Made by a program: the position numbers and the translations under genes. From positions 90,448 to 154,447 of the forward strand of contig JACQEO010000087.1 of NCBI GenBank assembly GCA_016200545.1: a DNA stretch of 64,000 nucleotides, read 5' to 3'. Source of the DNA: Deltaproteobacteria bacterium. Its GTDB lineage: Bacteria > Desulfobacterota > Binatia > UTPRO1. Shown here one piece after another: positions 7,755 through 16,802 of the stretch (the stretch's first letter is position 1; every line of letters starts with the position of its first letter). A model generated the notes under the pieces. It did not search any database. It worked only from the letters and a program-made list of their open reading frames with translations, and had not been told where the DNA came from.

Positions 7755-8414
7755 CTATTCTCGGTCCTCTGCTCGGCGGTGCGCGGGGCGCTGATCTCCC
7801 GCGGCGGCGGTGGCGCGGAGGGCGGCGATCTCGCGCATGAGGGTGGCGAGGAGGTGGCGCTGCTCGTCGCGGTCGGTCGCGGCGCTGCGGGGGATGGGGA
7901 GACCGGTGCCGAAGTGGACGCGGATGGGGCGGGGCCGGGGGAACCACGCGTCGCGGGGAAAGGCCTCGAAGGCGCCGTGGACGCCGACGGGCACGATCGC
8001 CACGCCGGCGCGCGCGGCGATCGTGATCACGCCCGGCTCGCCCGGCGCCAGCGCGCCGTCGCGGGTGATGCGGCCCTCGGGGAAGACGCCGACGATCTCG
8101 CCGCGGCGAAGCGTGGTGAGCAGCTGACGGACGGCCGAGAGCTCGATCGCGCCGTCGCGGATCGGAATGACGCCGAGGCGGCGATACGCCCAGCTGAGCG
8201 CGCGCTGATCGAAGAACTCGCGCGTGAGCACGAAGCGCACCGGCCGCGTGACGAAGCGGGCGACGAACACCCAGTCGAGCAGCGACGCGTGATTGGCGGC
8301 GAGGATGAACGGACCCGACGATAGGAGCTCGTGGCCGCTGGCACGCAGCTCGAAGTAGACGTCGGCAAGCGGCGTCAGCACCGTCTTGATCGCTCGGTAC
8401 AAGCCGTCCGCCAT
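7755..8414 (-). CDS. 1-acyl-sn-glycerol-3-phosphate acyltransferase-like (PlsC family)
   Basis: A 219-residue acyltransferase starting at ATG 8414. Motif I NHASLLDW (His and Asp catalytic pair) is near residue 50, and motif III FPEGRI and the later PVGV segment are present. PlsC-family enzymes acylate lysophosphatidic acid or related lysolipids at the inner membrane. Upstream in-frame codons run into the acyl-CoA ligase coding strand and are rejected. The gene is divergent from that ligase with only 35 bases between starts, so the two likely share a promoter region and perhaps a lipid-remodelling role. Confidence 0.85.
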   Translation of the reverse strand: MADGLYRAIKTVLTPLADVYFELRASGHELLSSGPFILAANHASLLDWVFVARFVTRPVRFVLTREFFDQRALSWAYRRLGVIPIRDGAIELSAVRQLLTTLRRGEIVGVFPEGRITRDGALAPGEPGVITIAARAGVAIVPVGVHGAFEAFPRDAWFPRPRPIRVHFGTGLPIPRSAATDRDEQRHLLATLMREIAALRATAAAGDQRPAHRRAEDRE

Positions 8415-8449
8415 GGAGGATGTCCTACCACGGATGCTACAAGGGCGGC

Positions 8450-10093
8450 ATGGAGAGCCTCCCGATCGGCGATCTGTTCGACCGCGTTGCGCGCGGCGCG
8501 CGCGATCGCGAGGCACTCGTCTTCTCGGACGCTGGTGTGCGTTGGACCTACCGCGACAGCCTCGCCCACGTACAGCGCCTCGCGAAGAGCCTGATCGGCC
8601 TCGGCATCGAGCGCGGCGACCACGTCGCCGTCTGGGCGACGAACCGGCCCGAGTGGGTGTCGTTGCAGCTCGCGACGGCGAAGATCGGCGCGGTGCTGGT
8701 GGCCGTCGATCCCGCTTTCGGCGCGCACGAGCTCGCCTACACGCTCGAGCAGTCGGACGCGACGACGCTCTTCCTCGTCGAGCGCTTCCGCGACTCCAAC
8801 CACGTCGCGCTCCTCGGCGAGTGCTGCCCGGAGCTACCCGGGGCGCGGCCTGGGCACTTGGCGAGCAGGCGCTTCCCGCGCCTGAAGCGGGTGGCGCTGC
8901 TCGACGATCATCGGGCACCGGGCGTGTTCGCGTGGTCGGACGTCCTCGCAGCGAGCGCCGGTATCACCGACCACATGCTGCGCCGCCGCCAGGAGAGCGT
9001 CGATCCGAACGATACCGTGCGCCTCCAGTACACCTCGGGCACGACGGGCTTCCCGAAGGGCGCGGAGCTCACGCACCGCAGCTTGGTGAACAACGCCTAC
9101 TACGCCGGCGAGTGCATGCGGCTCACCGCGCGCGACCGCGTGTGCGTGCCGGTGCCCTTCCATCACTGCTTCGGCTCCGTGCTGGGGACGCTCGCCACGA
9201 TCTGCCGGGGCGCGACGATGGTGGTGCCGGCGGAGCACTTCGACGCCGAGCGGACGCTCGCCGCCGTCGCCGCCGAGCACTGCACGGCGCTGCACGGCCT
9301 GCCGACGATGTTCAGCGCCATGCTCGCCCAGCGACGCTTCCACGAGTTCGATCTGTCGTCGCTACGCACCGGCATCATGACGGGGGCGCCGTGCCCGCTC
9401 GAGGTGATGCGGCAGGTCGTCGGCCGCATGCACGCGCGCGAGATCACGGTCGCGTACGGCCAGACGGAAGCGACGACGGTGATCACCCAGACGCGCACGG
9501 AAGATCCGATCGAGCTGCGCGTGTCGACGGTCGGACGCGCGCTCCCCCACGTCGAGCTCCGAATCGCCGATCGGGAGAGCGGCCGGCAGGTGGCGCGCGG
9601 CCAGCAGGGCGAGCTCTGGTGCCGCGGGTATCTCGTCATGCGCCAGTACTACAAGATGCCCGAGGTGACCGCCGCCACGATCGATCGCAACGGCTGGCTG
9701 CACACCGGCGACCTGGCGACCATGGACGAGCACGGCTACTGCCGTATCCTCGGCCCCATCAAGGACATGGTCAGGCGCGGCGGCGAGAACGTGTACCCGC
9801 GCGAGGTGGAGGAGTTGCTCCACTCGCACCCGAAGGTTCAGGACGCGCAGGTCTTCGGAGTTCCCGATGCGGCGCTCGGGGAGGATCTCGCGACGTGGAT
9901 CCGATTGCAGCACGGAGAGACGGCGACGATCGAGGAGATCCGCAACTTTTGCCGCGAGCGGATGGCGCCCTTCAAGGTGCCGCGCTACGTCCGTTTCGTC
10001 GACGAGTACCCGACGACGGTAACCGGCAAGGTTCAGAAGTTCATGATGCGCGCGTTCATGACCGACGAGCTGAAGTTGCGGCGCGCGCGCTGA
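8450..10093 (+). CDS. AMP-forming acyl-CoA synthetase/ligase
   Basis: A 547-residue ANL-superfamily enzyme. It has the P-loop YTSGTTGFPKGAE, the A5 motif VAYGQTEAT, the hinge region TGDLATMDEHGYCRI with DMVRRGGENVYPREVEE, and the catalytic Lys near the C-terminus in TVTGKVQKF. It should activate a carboxylic acid to its adenylate and then to the CoA thioester. Chain-length preference cannot be judged from sequence. I use ATG 8450 because the family usually begins close to this point; ATG 8420 is also in frame. The neighbour is a divergent lysolipid acyltransferase. Confidence 0.93.
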   Translation: MESLPIGDLFDRVARGARDREALVFSDAGVRWTYRDSLAHVQRLAKSLIGLGIERGDHVAVWATNRPEWVSLQLATAKIGAVLVAVDPAFGAHELAYTLEQSDATTLFLVERFRDSNHVALLGECCPELPGARPGHLASRRFPRLKRVALLDDHRAPGVFAWSDVLAASAGITDHMLRRRQESVDPNDTVRLQYTSGTTGFPKGAELTHRSLVNNAYYAGECMRLTARDRVCVPVPFHHCFGSVLGTLATICRGATMVVPAEHFDAERTLAAVAAEHCTALHGLPTMFSAMLAQRRFHEFDLSSLRTGIMTGAPCPLEVMRQVVGRMHAREITVAYGQTEATTVITQTRTEDPIELRVSTVGRALPHVELRIADRESGRQVARGQQGELWCRGYLVMRQYYKMPEVTAATIDRNGWLHTGDLATMDEHGYCRILGPIKDMVRRGGENVYPREVEELLHSHPKVQDAQVFGVPDAALGEDLATWIRLQHGETATIEEIRNFCRERMAPFKVPRYVRFVDEYPTTVTGKVQKFMMRAFMTDELKLRRAR

Positions 10094-10108
10094 GCTGCGG
10101 CGACGACG

Positions 10109-10264
10109 TTAGTCGATGTGGGCGCCGCGAAAGTTGCCGATCAGGCGTACACGACCGCTATTCACGAGGTGTCGCACCACGCTGACGAGCTCCGCCTCGG
10201 AATCGGTCACCTCCGCGACGGCCTCGATCAGGTCGAGCAACGTGAGCTGTGATTGCGTTTCCAT
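10109..10264 (-). CDS. Small conserved-looking protein, 51 aa
   Basis: A 51-residue protein whose ATG at 10264 follows GGAGG with a 5-base spacer. The sequence is compact: an amphipathic helix (LLDLIEAVAEVTDSEAE), a second helix VVRHLVNSGRVRL, and the tail IGNFRGAHI. It is acidic-helical, has no Cys or membrane segment, and is preceded by its own intergenic region. I have an impression that similar short proteins recur in high-GC deltaproteobacterial genomes, but I cannot name a family. The two-helix shape with a conserved GRVRL turn could be a small HTH-like or adaptor module. Confidence 0.65.
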   Translation of the reverse strand: METQSQLTLLDLIEAVAEVTDSEAELVSVVRHLVNSGRVRLIGNFRGAHID

Positions 10265-10425
10265 GTCGTCCTCCGAGCGAGCAGCGGAAGTGGTTGCCAT
10301 GACGAGTCGCATCAGCAAACGACGTGCCGTGGTTGAGCCAAGTCCCCACGGACATGCGGTCCTCTGGATATCGAAGTGTTACGACGGTGAAGCGATCGTT
10401 CGCCATGGCAAAAGCGTAGCAGGCG

Positions 10426-11349
10426 TCACGCCGACGCCCGCGCCTCCAAACCCATGACGCCGCGACCGAAGGGGGCGATCGCCGGCAGGCGCACGGCGAC
10501 GCGCGTGCCCTTCGCGGGCGCGCTTTCCACGGCGATCGATGCGCCTAGCAACTCGCACAGCCTTCGTGCCAGCGTGAGGCCGAGCCCGATGCCTCCGAAC
10601 GGCCGCGTCGTCGAACCGGAGAGTTGTCGAAAGTCTTCGAAGATTCGTCCCTGCTCGCTGGCGCTCATGCCGACGCCGGTGTCGGTGACCGCGATCTCGA
10701 TGCCGGCGTCGTCGTCGGCGCGGCGCGCCGAGAGCCGGATCTCGCCCGCGGCCGTGAACTTCGCTGCGTTGGCAAGCAGGTTCAGGACCACCTGGCGCAG
10801 CTTGGAGCGGTCGGTTTCGAGCGTCGGCAGATCCGCGTCGGCCACCCAACTGAAGGCGACCGGCTTCTCGTCGAGTAGGCGGCCGACCCACGGCTCGAGC
10901 TCGTCGAAGAGCTCGGCGAGGCGCACGGTTCCGGAGCGCAACTCTCCGACCCCGGCCGCGACCGTCGAGTATTCGAGCAGATTGTTCACCGCACAGGTGA
11001 GGGCCATCGCGTTCGACAAGATGCGGACGACGATCTGCTGCCGTTCGACCGTGGAGATCTCCGGTATCGTTTCCAGGATTTCGGCGTAGCCGAGAATCGC
11101 GTTGAGCGGCGTCCGCAACTCGTGCGAGACGTTGCTGAGAAGCTCGCTCTTGAGCCGCCGCGCGGCATCGTCGGCTCGGACCGCGCGCCCGGCGCGACCG
11201 CGGGCAGAGAGGCTGATGCCGACCGCGGTCGCCACCAGCAGGAAGAGCGTCGCCGCCGGGGTGAGCGCGCGACCGAAGACGACGACCGCGGTGCCGGCGC
11301 TGAGCACGACGACGAGCTGCACGACGAGCTGGGTGCGGCGTTCGATCAT
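10426..11349 (-). CDS. Membrane-bound orphan sensor histidine kinase
   Basis: A 307-residue kinase with two N-terminal transmembrane helices and almost no periplasmic loop, so any signal is sensed within the membrane or through partners. The HisKA H-box is SHELRTPLNAILGYAE (about residue 75). The HATPase_c domain shows the N-box NLLANAAKFT, G1 DTGVGM and G2 GIGLGL. No response regulator gene is adjacent. The protein is nearly all catalytic core and probably autophosphorylates on His for a partner encoded elsewhere. Confidence 0.92.
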   Translation of the reverse strand: MIERRTQLVVQLVVVLSAGTAVVVFGRALTPAATLFLLVATAVGISLSARGRAGRAVRADDAARRLKSELLSNVSHELRTPLNAILGYAEILETIPEISTVERQQIVVRILSNAMALTCAVNNLLEYSTVAAGVGELRSGTVRLAELFDELEPWVGRLLDEKPVAFSWVADADLPTLETDRSKLRQVVLNLLANAAKFTAAGEIRLSARRADDDAGIEIAVTDTGVGMSASEQGRIFEDFRQLSGSTTRPFGGIGLGLTLARRLCELLGASIAVESAPAKGTRVAVRLPAIAPFGRGVMGLEARASA

Positions 11350-11504
11350 TCCAAAAGAGCGCTAGAGCAACTGTCGTGCCCCGAAGATCGCGTGAACTTT
11401 CACTGCGTTGCCGCAAATGGGGCGTGCCTATAGCGCGCACGGTGTGCCACGTCCGCCCATCCGGCACAGCGCGGAAGGCCCAGCCGGCCCGAGCGGGGGT
11501 GCCC

Positions 11505-12365
11505 TCAGAACACGCCGTCGCGACGGCGTAAGAGGGCGCGTACCATCCGCTGAACGCGGAGGCGGACGTGCTCGGCGATCGTTCGCATGGCAATGCCGCC
11601 GTGACTGCGGCGCGCCGCGACGTCGAGGACGATCGGCTTGCCGAAGCGAATCATCCATTTGCTCGGCAGGGGAATCATGCCGAGGGGACCGAGGAGTGGA
11701 AAAAACGGCGTGACCGGCAGGTACGGAATGCCGACGAGCTTGCCGAGCGCGCGCATCCGACCGACGAGCGGGTAGATCTCCTCCGCACCGACGACGGCGA
11801 CGGGTACGATCGCGGCGCGGTGGCGCAGCGCCAGGCGCACGAAGCCGCTGCTGAACGGCTGCAGGACGTAGCGCTCGGAGAAGAGCTTCGAGAGTCCGGC
11901 GACGCCCTCCGGAAAGAGACCGACGAGCTCGCCCTTCTCGAGCAGACGCTCGGCGTTGGCGTGGCTCGCGAGCACGCCGCCCGCGCGTTGATAGATCTGC
12001 GGGATCAGCGGCAAGTTGTCGACGAAGCGATCGTAGAGAAACCGCGTCGCGCGCGGGTGATGACCGGCATGCAGGGCGCAGGCGATCATCGTGGCGTCGA
12101 ACGGCAGAGCGCCCGAGTGATTGGCGACGAGGATCGTCGGGCCGCGCCGCGGCACGTTGCGCATGCCTTTGGCGTCGACGCGCCAATACTTGTCGTAGAG
12201 CAACCGGAAGATAGGCAGCACGCGCTCGCGAAACTCCGGATCGAGGCCGAACTCGTCGGGCGCGCCGAATCGCGTCGTACGGCGGCGCGGGCTGCGTCGG
12301 TGCGCAGCGGCGGCACCAGCGGGAGCGCTGGCGCGAGCGCGACCGATGGGCGACGGCACATACAT
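11505..12365 (-). CDS. Lysophospholipid acyltransferase family protein
   Basis: A 286-residue protein starting at ATG 12365 (upstream in-frame codons cross the SDR gene and are rejected). The His/Asp motif is NHSGALPFD, with a longer H-to-D gap than classical PlsC, and FPEGVAGLSK serves as motif III. This pattern belongs to the diacylglycerol-acyltransferase-like branch of LPLAT enzymes. The N-terminal 35 residues are basic and low in complexity. It is the second acyltransferase within 5 kb. The substrate is unknown. Confidence 0.8.
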   Translation of the reverse strand: MYVPSPIGRARASAPAGAAAAHRRSPRRRTTRFGAPDEFGLDPEFRERVLPIFRLLYDKYWRVDAKGMRNVPRRGPTILVANHSGALPFDATMIACALHAGHHPRATRFLYDRFVDNLPLIPQIYQRAGGVLASHANAERLLEKGELVGLFPEGVAGLSKLFSERYVLQPFSSGFVRLALRHRAAIVPVAVVGAEEIYPLVGRMRALGKLVGIPYLPVTPFFPLLGPLGMIPLPSKWMIRFGKPIVLDVAARRSHGGIAMRTIAEHVRLRVQRMVRALLRRRDGVF

Positions 12366-12463
12366 GCTGGATGTCTTTCCCGAAGGGCGCGTCACGGCGC
12401 CTGAACTACCAACCGGTCGCGCGCGAGACAACGGTTCGGCCGCCGCCACTCGAGTCGACGCGG

Positions 12464-13231
12464 TCAGGCATTGCGCTGCATGAGCCGGCGAAAGAGCGCC
12501 GGCGCGAGCGTCTTCAGCAGCGTGCCGATCGCGTAGTGCGCCGGCACCGTCACCTCGATCCGGTCGCGCCGGATGGCACGCACGATCGCCGCGGCGACGA
12601 CCGCGGGCGCGATCGCGCGACGACGTGCTCGAGCGGGGAAGCGCGCAAACGACGCGTGATCGAAGAACGGCGTCGCGATGATACCGGGATTGACTAGCGT
12701 GACACCCACCCCCGTACCGGCGAGCTCGTAGACCAGGCTCTCGCTGAACCCGGCGAGCGCGAACTTCGAGGCGCAATAGACGGCGTGGTTGCGCGAGCCG
12801 ATCCGGCCCGCGATCGAGGCGACGTTGACGACATGGCCGCGACCGCGCGCGAGCATGCCAGGAAGCACCGCCCGCGTTAGGTGCAGCGCGGCATGGAGGT
12901 TGGTCTCGAGGATTGCTGCCGTCTCCTCGGCGTCGGTCTCGACGAACGGCTGATAGCGGCCGATCCCGGCGTTGTTGACGAGCACGTCGACGTCACCGAG
13001 GCGCGCCCGCACCGCGGCGAGCGCGGCGGCGAGCGCGGCGGGATCACGCACGTCGCAGGGGAAGGTCGCGTGACGCCCCGGCGGGAGCGCCGCGGCGATC
13101 TCCGCGAGGCGCTCGGCGCGTCGAGCGACGAGCGCGACCGTCGCCCCGGCGTCGGCGAGGGCACGGCACACCGCAGCGCCGATGCCGCTCGACGCGCCGG
13201 TGACGAGCGTCGTCGCGCCCTCGATCCGCAT
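12464..13231 (-). CDS. Short-chain dehydrogenase/reductase (classical SDR)
   Basis: A 255-residue SDR from ATG 13231. The cofactor motif is TGASSGIG at about residue 11, NNAG follows, and the catalytic YxxxK is YCASK with Ser in VASIAG. The Arg-rich segment after beta-2 (ARRAERL) points to NADP(H). The C-terminal part is of the type seen in SDRs that reduce acyl or lipid ketones, but the substrate cannot be fixed. It lies next to the LPLAT gene on the same strand with 98 bases between them. Confidence 0.9.
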   Translation of the reverse strand: MRIEGATTLVTGASSGIGAAVCRALADAGATVALVARRAERLAEIAAALPPGRHATFPCDVRDPAALAAALAAVRARLGDVDVLVNNAGIGRYQPFVETDAEETAAILETNLHAALHLTRAVLPGMLARGRGHVVNVASIAGRIGSRNHAVYCASKFALAGFSESLVYELAGTGVGVTLVNPGIIATPFFDHASFARFPARARRRAIAPAVVAAAIVRAIRRDRIEVTVPAHYAIGTLLKTLAPALFRRLMQRNA

Positions 13232-13296
13232 CCTGTCATTGTCGCGTGCGCGGCCGCGATTTGCCACCGAGTCGGCCGATCGAGTAGGTCGCATGC

Positions 13297-15645
13297 ATGC
13301 GGGCACGCGATCTCGAAGCGCTGGCGTTCCCGGTGGTGCTCGAGGCGCTCGCCGCGCTCGCGGTCTCGGCGGCGGGCGCGGAGGCGTGCCGCGCGCTCCG
13401 GCCGGCCACGGAGCGTGCGCGCGCCGAGGGAGAGCTCGAGCGCCAGTGGAGCGTCTTCCGCATCGCGGAGACCAGCGGGGCGATCCCGCTCGCGCCCTTT
13501 CCCGACGTCCGTGAGGCGCTCGCACTCGCCGGACACGAGGGCGCCGTCCTCCCGGGGGAGCGCCTAGTCGAGGTGCGGACGGTGCTGCGTCAAGTGCGGA
13601 CAGCGCGCCAGTTTCTGGCAGCGCGCGTGGCCGAGTTTCCCGCGCTCGCCGACCTGCCGGCGCGGCTGCACGCCTTGCCGGAGCTCGAAGCGACGCTGTC
13701 GCGCATGCTCGACGACGCCGGCCTGCTGCACGACCACGCGAGCCCGCACCTCGCCGAGCTGCGCGCGGTGTTGCGCGATCTGCGCCAGGAGATCGAGACC
13801 CGGCTCGAGCTCCTGGTGAGAGCTGCCGGCGCCGATGACCACATCGCGGATCGCTACGTCACGGTTCGCAACAACCGATTCGTGGTGCCGGTGAAAGCGG
13901 CAGCCGCGACACAGATGGGCGGCGTCGTGCAGGACCGCTCCGCTTCCGGTGAGACCCTCTTCGTCGAGCCGCTGTTCGCAATCGAGCTCAACAATCGCCT
14001 CCTACTCGCGCGCAGAGAGGAGGAGGCCGAGGAGCTGCGGCTGCTCATGCTGTTGACGGCGCAGCTCGGCGCCGTGCGCCACGAGCTCGCGACGGCGCTC
14101 GCCGCCCTCGCCGAGCTCGATCGGCTGGCGGCGGGTGCGATCTTCGCGCGGCGGTTCTCCTGCACGGCGCCGCGCTTCTCGGAGGACACGGTCGATCTGC
14201 GCGCGGCACGGCATCCCGAGCTCCTGCTCGCGGGACGTGTGGTGGTGCCGATCGACGTTCGCATCGGCACCGGCCGGCGCGCACTCATCCTCAGCGGTCC
14301 GAATACCGGCGGCAAGAGCGTCGCGCTGAAGACGTTCGGCCTGCTCACCGCGCTCGCCCACGCCGGGCTCCTGATCCCGGCCGCCGAAGGCAGCGTCGTG
14401 CCATTCGTGACCGGCATCTTCACCGACCTCGGCGACGACCAGAGCATCGAACGCAACCTCTCGACGTTCTCGTCGCACGTCGTGAACCTGATCGACGTCT
14501 TCCGGGCGATGACGCCGCCGGCGCTGGTGCTCCTCGACGAGCCCGGGGGCGGCACCGATCCCGACGAGGGCGCGGCGCTGGCGGTAGCGCTCATCGCCCA
14601 CTGCATCGCGACGGGTGCCCTGGTCGGCGCCGCGACCCACTACGCACCGGTGAAGCTCTACGCGCTGAACGAGCCGCGCGTCGAGCTCGTCGCGGTGGAG
14701 ATCGACCCGGTGCGTTTCGCGCCGCAATTCCGCCTGCTGTACGGCTCGCTGGGCGAGAGCCTCGGCCTCGCCATGGCACGGAAGCTCGGTCTGCCGCCGA
14801 GCGTTCTCGCCGACGCCGAGGCGCGGCGCACCACGTCGGCGCGCGAACTCGCGGACGCGATCGCGCGCCTCGAGGCGAGCCGGCGCCGACACGACGAGGA
14901 GTACCGCGCCGTCGTCGACGAGCGCCGCGCGCTCGCCGAGCTGGAGCAGGAACAGGCCCAGCTCCTCGCGGAGCTGCGCGAGCGTCGCCGCACGCGCTGG
15001 GATGCCGACCTCGCGGAGGCGCGAGAGTTCCTGCGCTCCCTGAAATCCGAGGGGCGCGAGATCCTCGAGGTCGTGCGCCGCCGGCCGCCCGACGCGACGC
15101 GCGCCCTCGGAGAGTTCGTGCGCCGCCGCGAGGAGGAGCTCGCGACGCGGGCGACGACGATCACCGGGGCCGACGCGACGCCCGAGCGGTCGCCCACCCT
15201 CGGCGCGCACGTGGAGGTACGTGGCTCGAAGATCCGCGGCGACGTCGCCGAGATCACCGGCGACACCGCGCGCGTGCAGCGCGGGAGCGTGAGCTTCCGA
15301 GTACCGCTCGCTCAGTTACGCGTCGTCTCGCCACCCGCGGCGCCCGCGCCGCGCGCGACGCGCACCGAGCTCGGCCGACGTGCGCCCGCGGCCGAGGAGG
15401 CCGCGCCGGCCGAGCTTCACCTCGTCGGCCTGCGCACCGCGGAGGCGTTGGAACGGCTCGAGCGTTTTCTCGACCACGCGCAGACTGCTGGTGTGGCGAC
15501 GGTGCGCATCGTCCACGGGATCGGCAGTGGCGCCTTGAAGCGCGCGGTCGCCGAGTACCTCGGCGCCTCGAGCTACTGCACGCGATTCTCGGAAGCGGAG
15601 CCGAATCGCGGCGGCGCCGGCGTGACCATCGCCGAGCTGCTCTGA
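13297..15645 (+). CDS. mutS2: MutS2 family protein (ATPase with C-terminal Smr nuclease domain)
   Basis: A 782-residue protein. The MutS core has Walker A SGPNTGGKS at about residue 333 and Walker B LVLLDEPGGGTDPDEG at about 410. A long charged coiled coil follows (about 500-620), then a KOW-like segment. The Smr domain lies at about 707-782 with LHLVGLRTAEAL and IVHGIGSGALK. The first Smr motif is LHLVG rather than LDLHG, so a nuclease His is absent there. MutS2 proteins suppress recombination and in Bacillus split collided ribosomes. Length and order are typical. Confidence 0.95.
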   Translation: MRARDLEALAFPVVLEALAALAVSAAGAEACRALRPATERARAEGELERQWSVFRIAETSGAIPLAPFPDVREALALAGHEGAVLPGERLVEVRTVLRQVRTARQFLAARVAEFPALADLPARLHALPELEATLSRMLDDAGLLHDHASPHLAELRAVLRDLRQEIETRLELLVRAAGADDHIADRYVTVRNNRFVVPVKAAAATQMGGVVQDRSASGETLFVEPLFAIELNNRLLLARREEEAEELRLLMLLTAQLGAVRHELATALAALAELDRLAAGAIFARRFSCTAPRFSEDTVDLRAARHPELLLAGRVVVPIDVRIGTGRRALILSGPNTGGKSVALKTFGLLTALAHAGLLIPAAEGSVVPFVTGIFTDLGDDQSIERNLSTFSSHVVNLIDVFRAMTPPALVLLDEPGGGTDPDEGAALAVALIAHCIATGALVGAATHYAPVKLYALNEPRVELVAVEIDPVRFAPQFRLLYGSLGESLGLAMARKLGLPPSVLADAEARRTTSARELADAIARLEASRRRHDEEYRAVVDERRALAELEQEQAQLLAELRERRRTRWDADLAEAREFLRSLKSEGREILEVVRRRPPDATRALGEFVRRREEELATRATTITGADATPERSPTLGAHVEVRGSKIRGDVAEITGDTARVQRGSVSFRVPLAQLRVVSPPAAPAPRATRTELGRRAPAAEEAAPAELHLVGLRTAEALERLERFLDHAQTAGVATVRIVHGIGSGALKRAVAEYLGASSYCTRFSEAEPNRGGAGVTIAELL

Positions 15646-15670
15646 GTCGGCGGCGGCGCACTGCGTGGCC

Positions 15671-15702
15671 GTGACGGGTGGGAGCCCAAGCCAACCCGCC
15701 AC
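15671..15702. terminator. Hairpin after mutS2, possible bidirectional terminator
   Basis: GTGACGGGT and ACCCGCCAC form an 8-of-9 bp stem around a 14-base loop, 25 bases after the mutS2 stop and between convergent genes. No U-tract follows, so it would be Rho-dependent or only a 3'-end stabiliser. The rest of the convergent gap (15703-15902) has further short stems but no readable gene. Confidence 0.3.
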
Positions 15703-15902
15703 GGCTTCACGCCAGAGACTCGACCGCCGGAGGCGAGCGGCGAGCTCTGTGTCACACGACCCTGCAGAAGCAACTCGTGGGCCGCCCGAACACGCCGAAA
15801 AACACCACGCGGAGCGTTGCCGGCGCGTGGACTGCTCACGAAACCGGCGCATCGACTGCCGTCGTGCCCACCGCGCAGGCAGAACGGACCGGTCGGCTCC
15901 GT

Positions 15903-16802
15903 CTAGGCGGTGCCTTCCGGCTCCGCGATCAGCATCCGTAGCTCGTCGGCACCGATCGCGTAGCGCTCGGCGCAAAACTCGCACGTGACTTCCGCGCCGC
16001 CGTCGCGCGCGATCATGTCGGCGATCTCGGTGCGGCCGAGGAGGAGGATGGCGCCGAAGACGCACTCGCGCGTACACGGGCACGCGAAGCACGTCGATTG
16101 CTCGGCGAGCGGCGACGTGTCGAGACCGGCGAGGACGGCGTCGAGGATGTCGCGCGACGTGGCGCCTTCGCGTATCAGCGTCGTGATCTGCGGCAACGCC
16201 GCCACGTTGCGTTCGACGTGCCGCATCACGCCTTCCTCGGCGCCGCTCATCATCTGCACGAGGAAGCCGCCCGCCGCACCGACGTCGCCTTCGCGGTTGA
16301 CGAACACCCCGAGGGCGACGGCCGACGGGATCTGCTCCGAGGTGACGAGGTAGTGCGCCAGATCCTGCGCGATCTCGCCCGAGACGAGCCGCATGATGCT
16401 GCGATACGGCTCCTTGTTCCACGGTTGGGTGCGGATCACGCACAGGATGCCGCTGCCGATCGCCGCGGCAACGTCGAGCTTGCCGTGCTTCGGCGGCAGA
16501 TGCGTCGCGGGTTGCGCGACGTAGCCGCGGACGCGGCCGGCGCCGGTGGTCGACGCCATCACCCGCCGCAGCGGCCCGTCGCCGACGAGCTCGATCGAGA
16601 GGCGCTCCTCGTCCTTCATCGTGCCGCCGAGGAGAAGCGCCCCGGTGAGCGTCCGCCCGAGCGCCGCGGTCGCGGTGGGATACGTGCCGTGCCGGCGCCG
16701 CGCGTCCTCGACGACACGAGTCGTGACCGCCGCGAGCGCCCGCACCGTGCCGGCGGCGGCACTCACTTTGAGGAGACTGCCGTCACACGCGCCGTCGCTC
16801 AT
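15903..16802 (-). CDS. hslO: Redox-regulated chaperone Hsp33
   Basis: A 299-residue Hsp33. The N-terminal substrate-binding domain is followed by the redox switch: CxC in FACPCTRE at about residue 239 and CxxC in CEFC at about 275, which bind zinc when reduced and form disulfides on oxidative activation. It acts in the cytosol as an ATP-independent holdase during oxidative stress. Its ATG overlaps the stop of dsbD by 4 bases, so a thiol-redox export protein and a thiol-redox chaperone are co-translated. Confidence 0.96.
   Translation of the reverse strand: MSDGACDGSLLKVSAAAGTVRALAAVTTRVVEDARRRHGTYPTATAALGRTLTGALLLGGTMKDEERLSIELVGDGPLRRVMASTTGAGRVRGYVAQPATHLPPKHGKLDVAAAIGSGILCVIRTQPWNKEPYRSIMRLVSGEIAQDLAHYLVTSEQIPSAVALGVFVNREGDVGAAGGFLVQMMSGAEEGVMRHVERNVAALPQITTLIREGATSRDILDAVLAGLDTSPLAEQSTCFACPCTRECVFGAILLLGRTEIADMIARDGGAEVTCEFCAERYAIGADELRMLIAEPEGTA

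Noticed and set aside
8386..10185. 599-codon open frame overlapping the acyl-CoA ligase
   Set aside because: Arg/Pro/Ala-rich alternative-frame shadow; the ligase frame has all ANL motifs.
15646..15902. RNase P RNA
   Set aside because: The conserved GAGGAAAGTCC and ACAGAA segments are absent.
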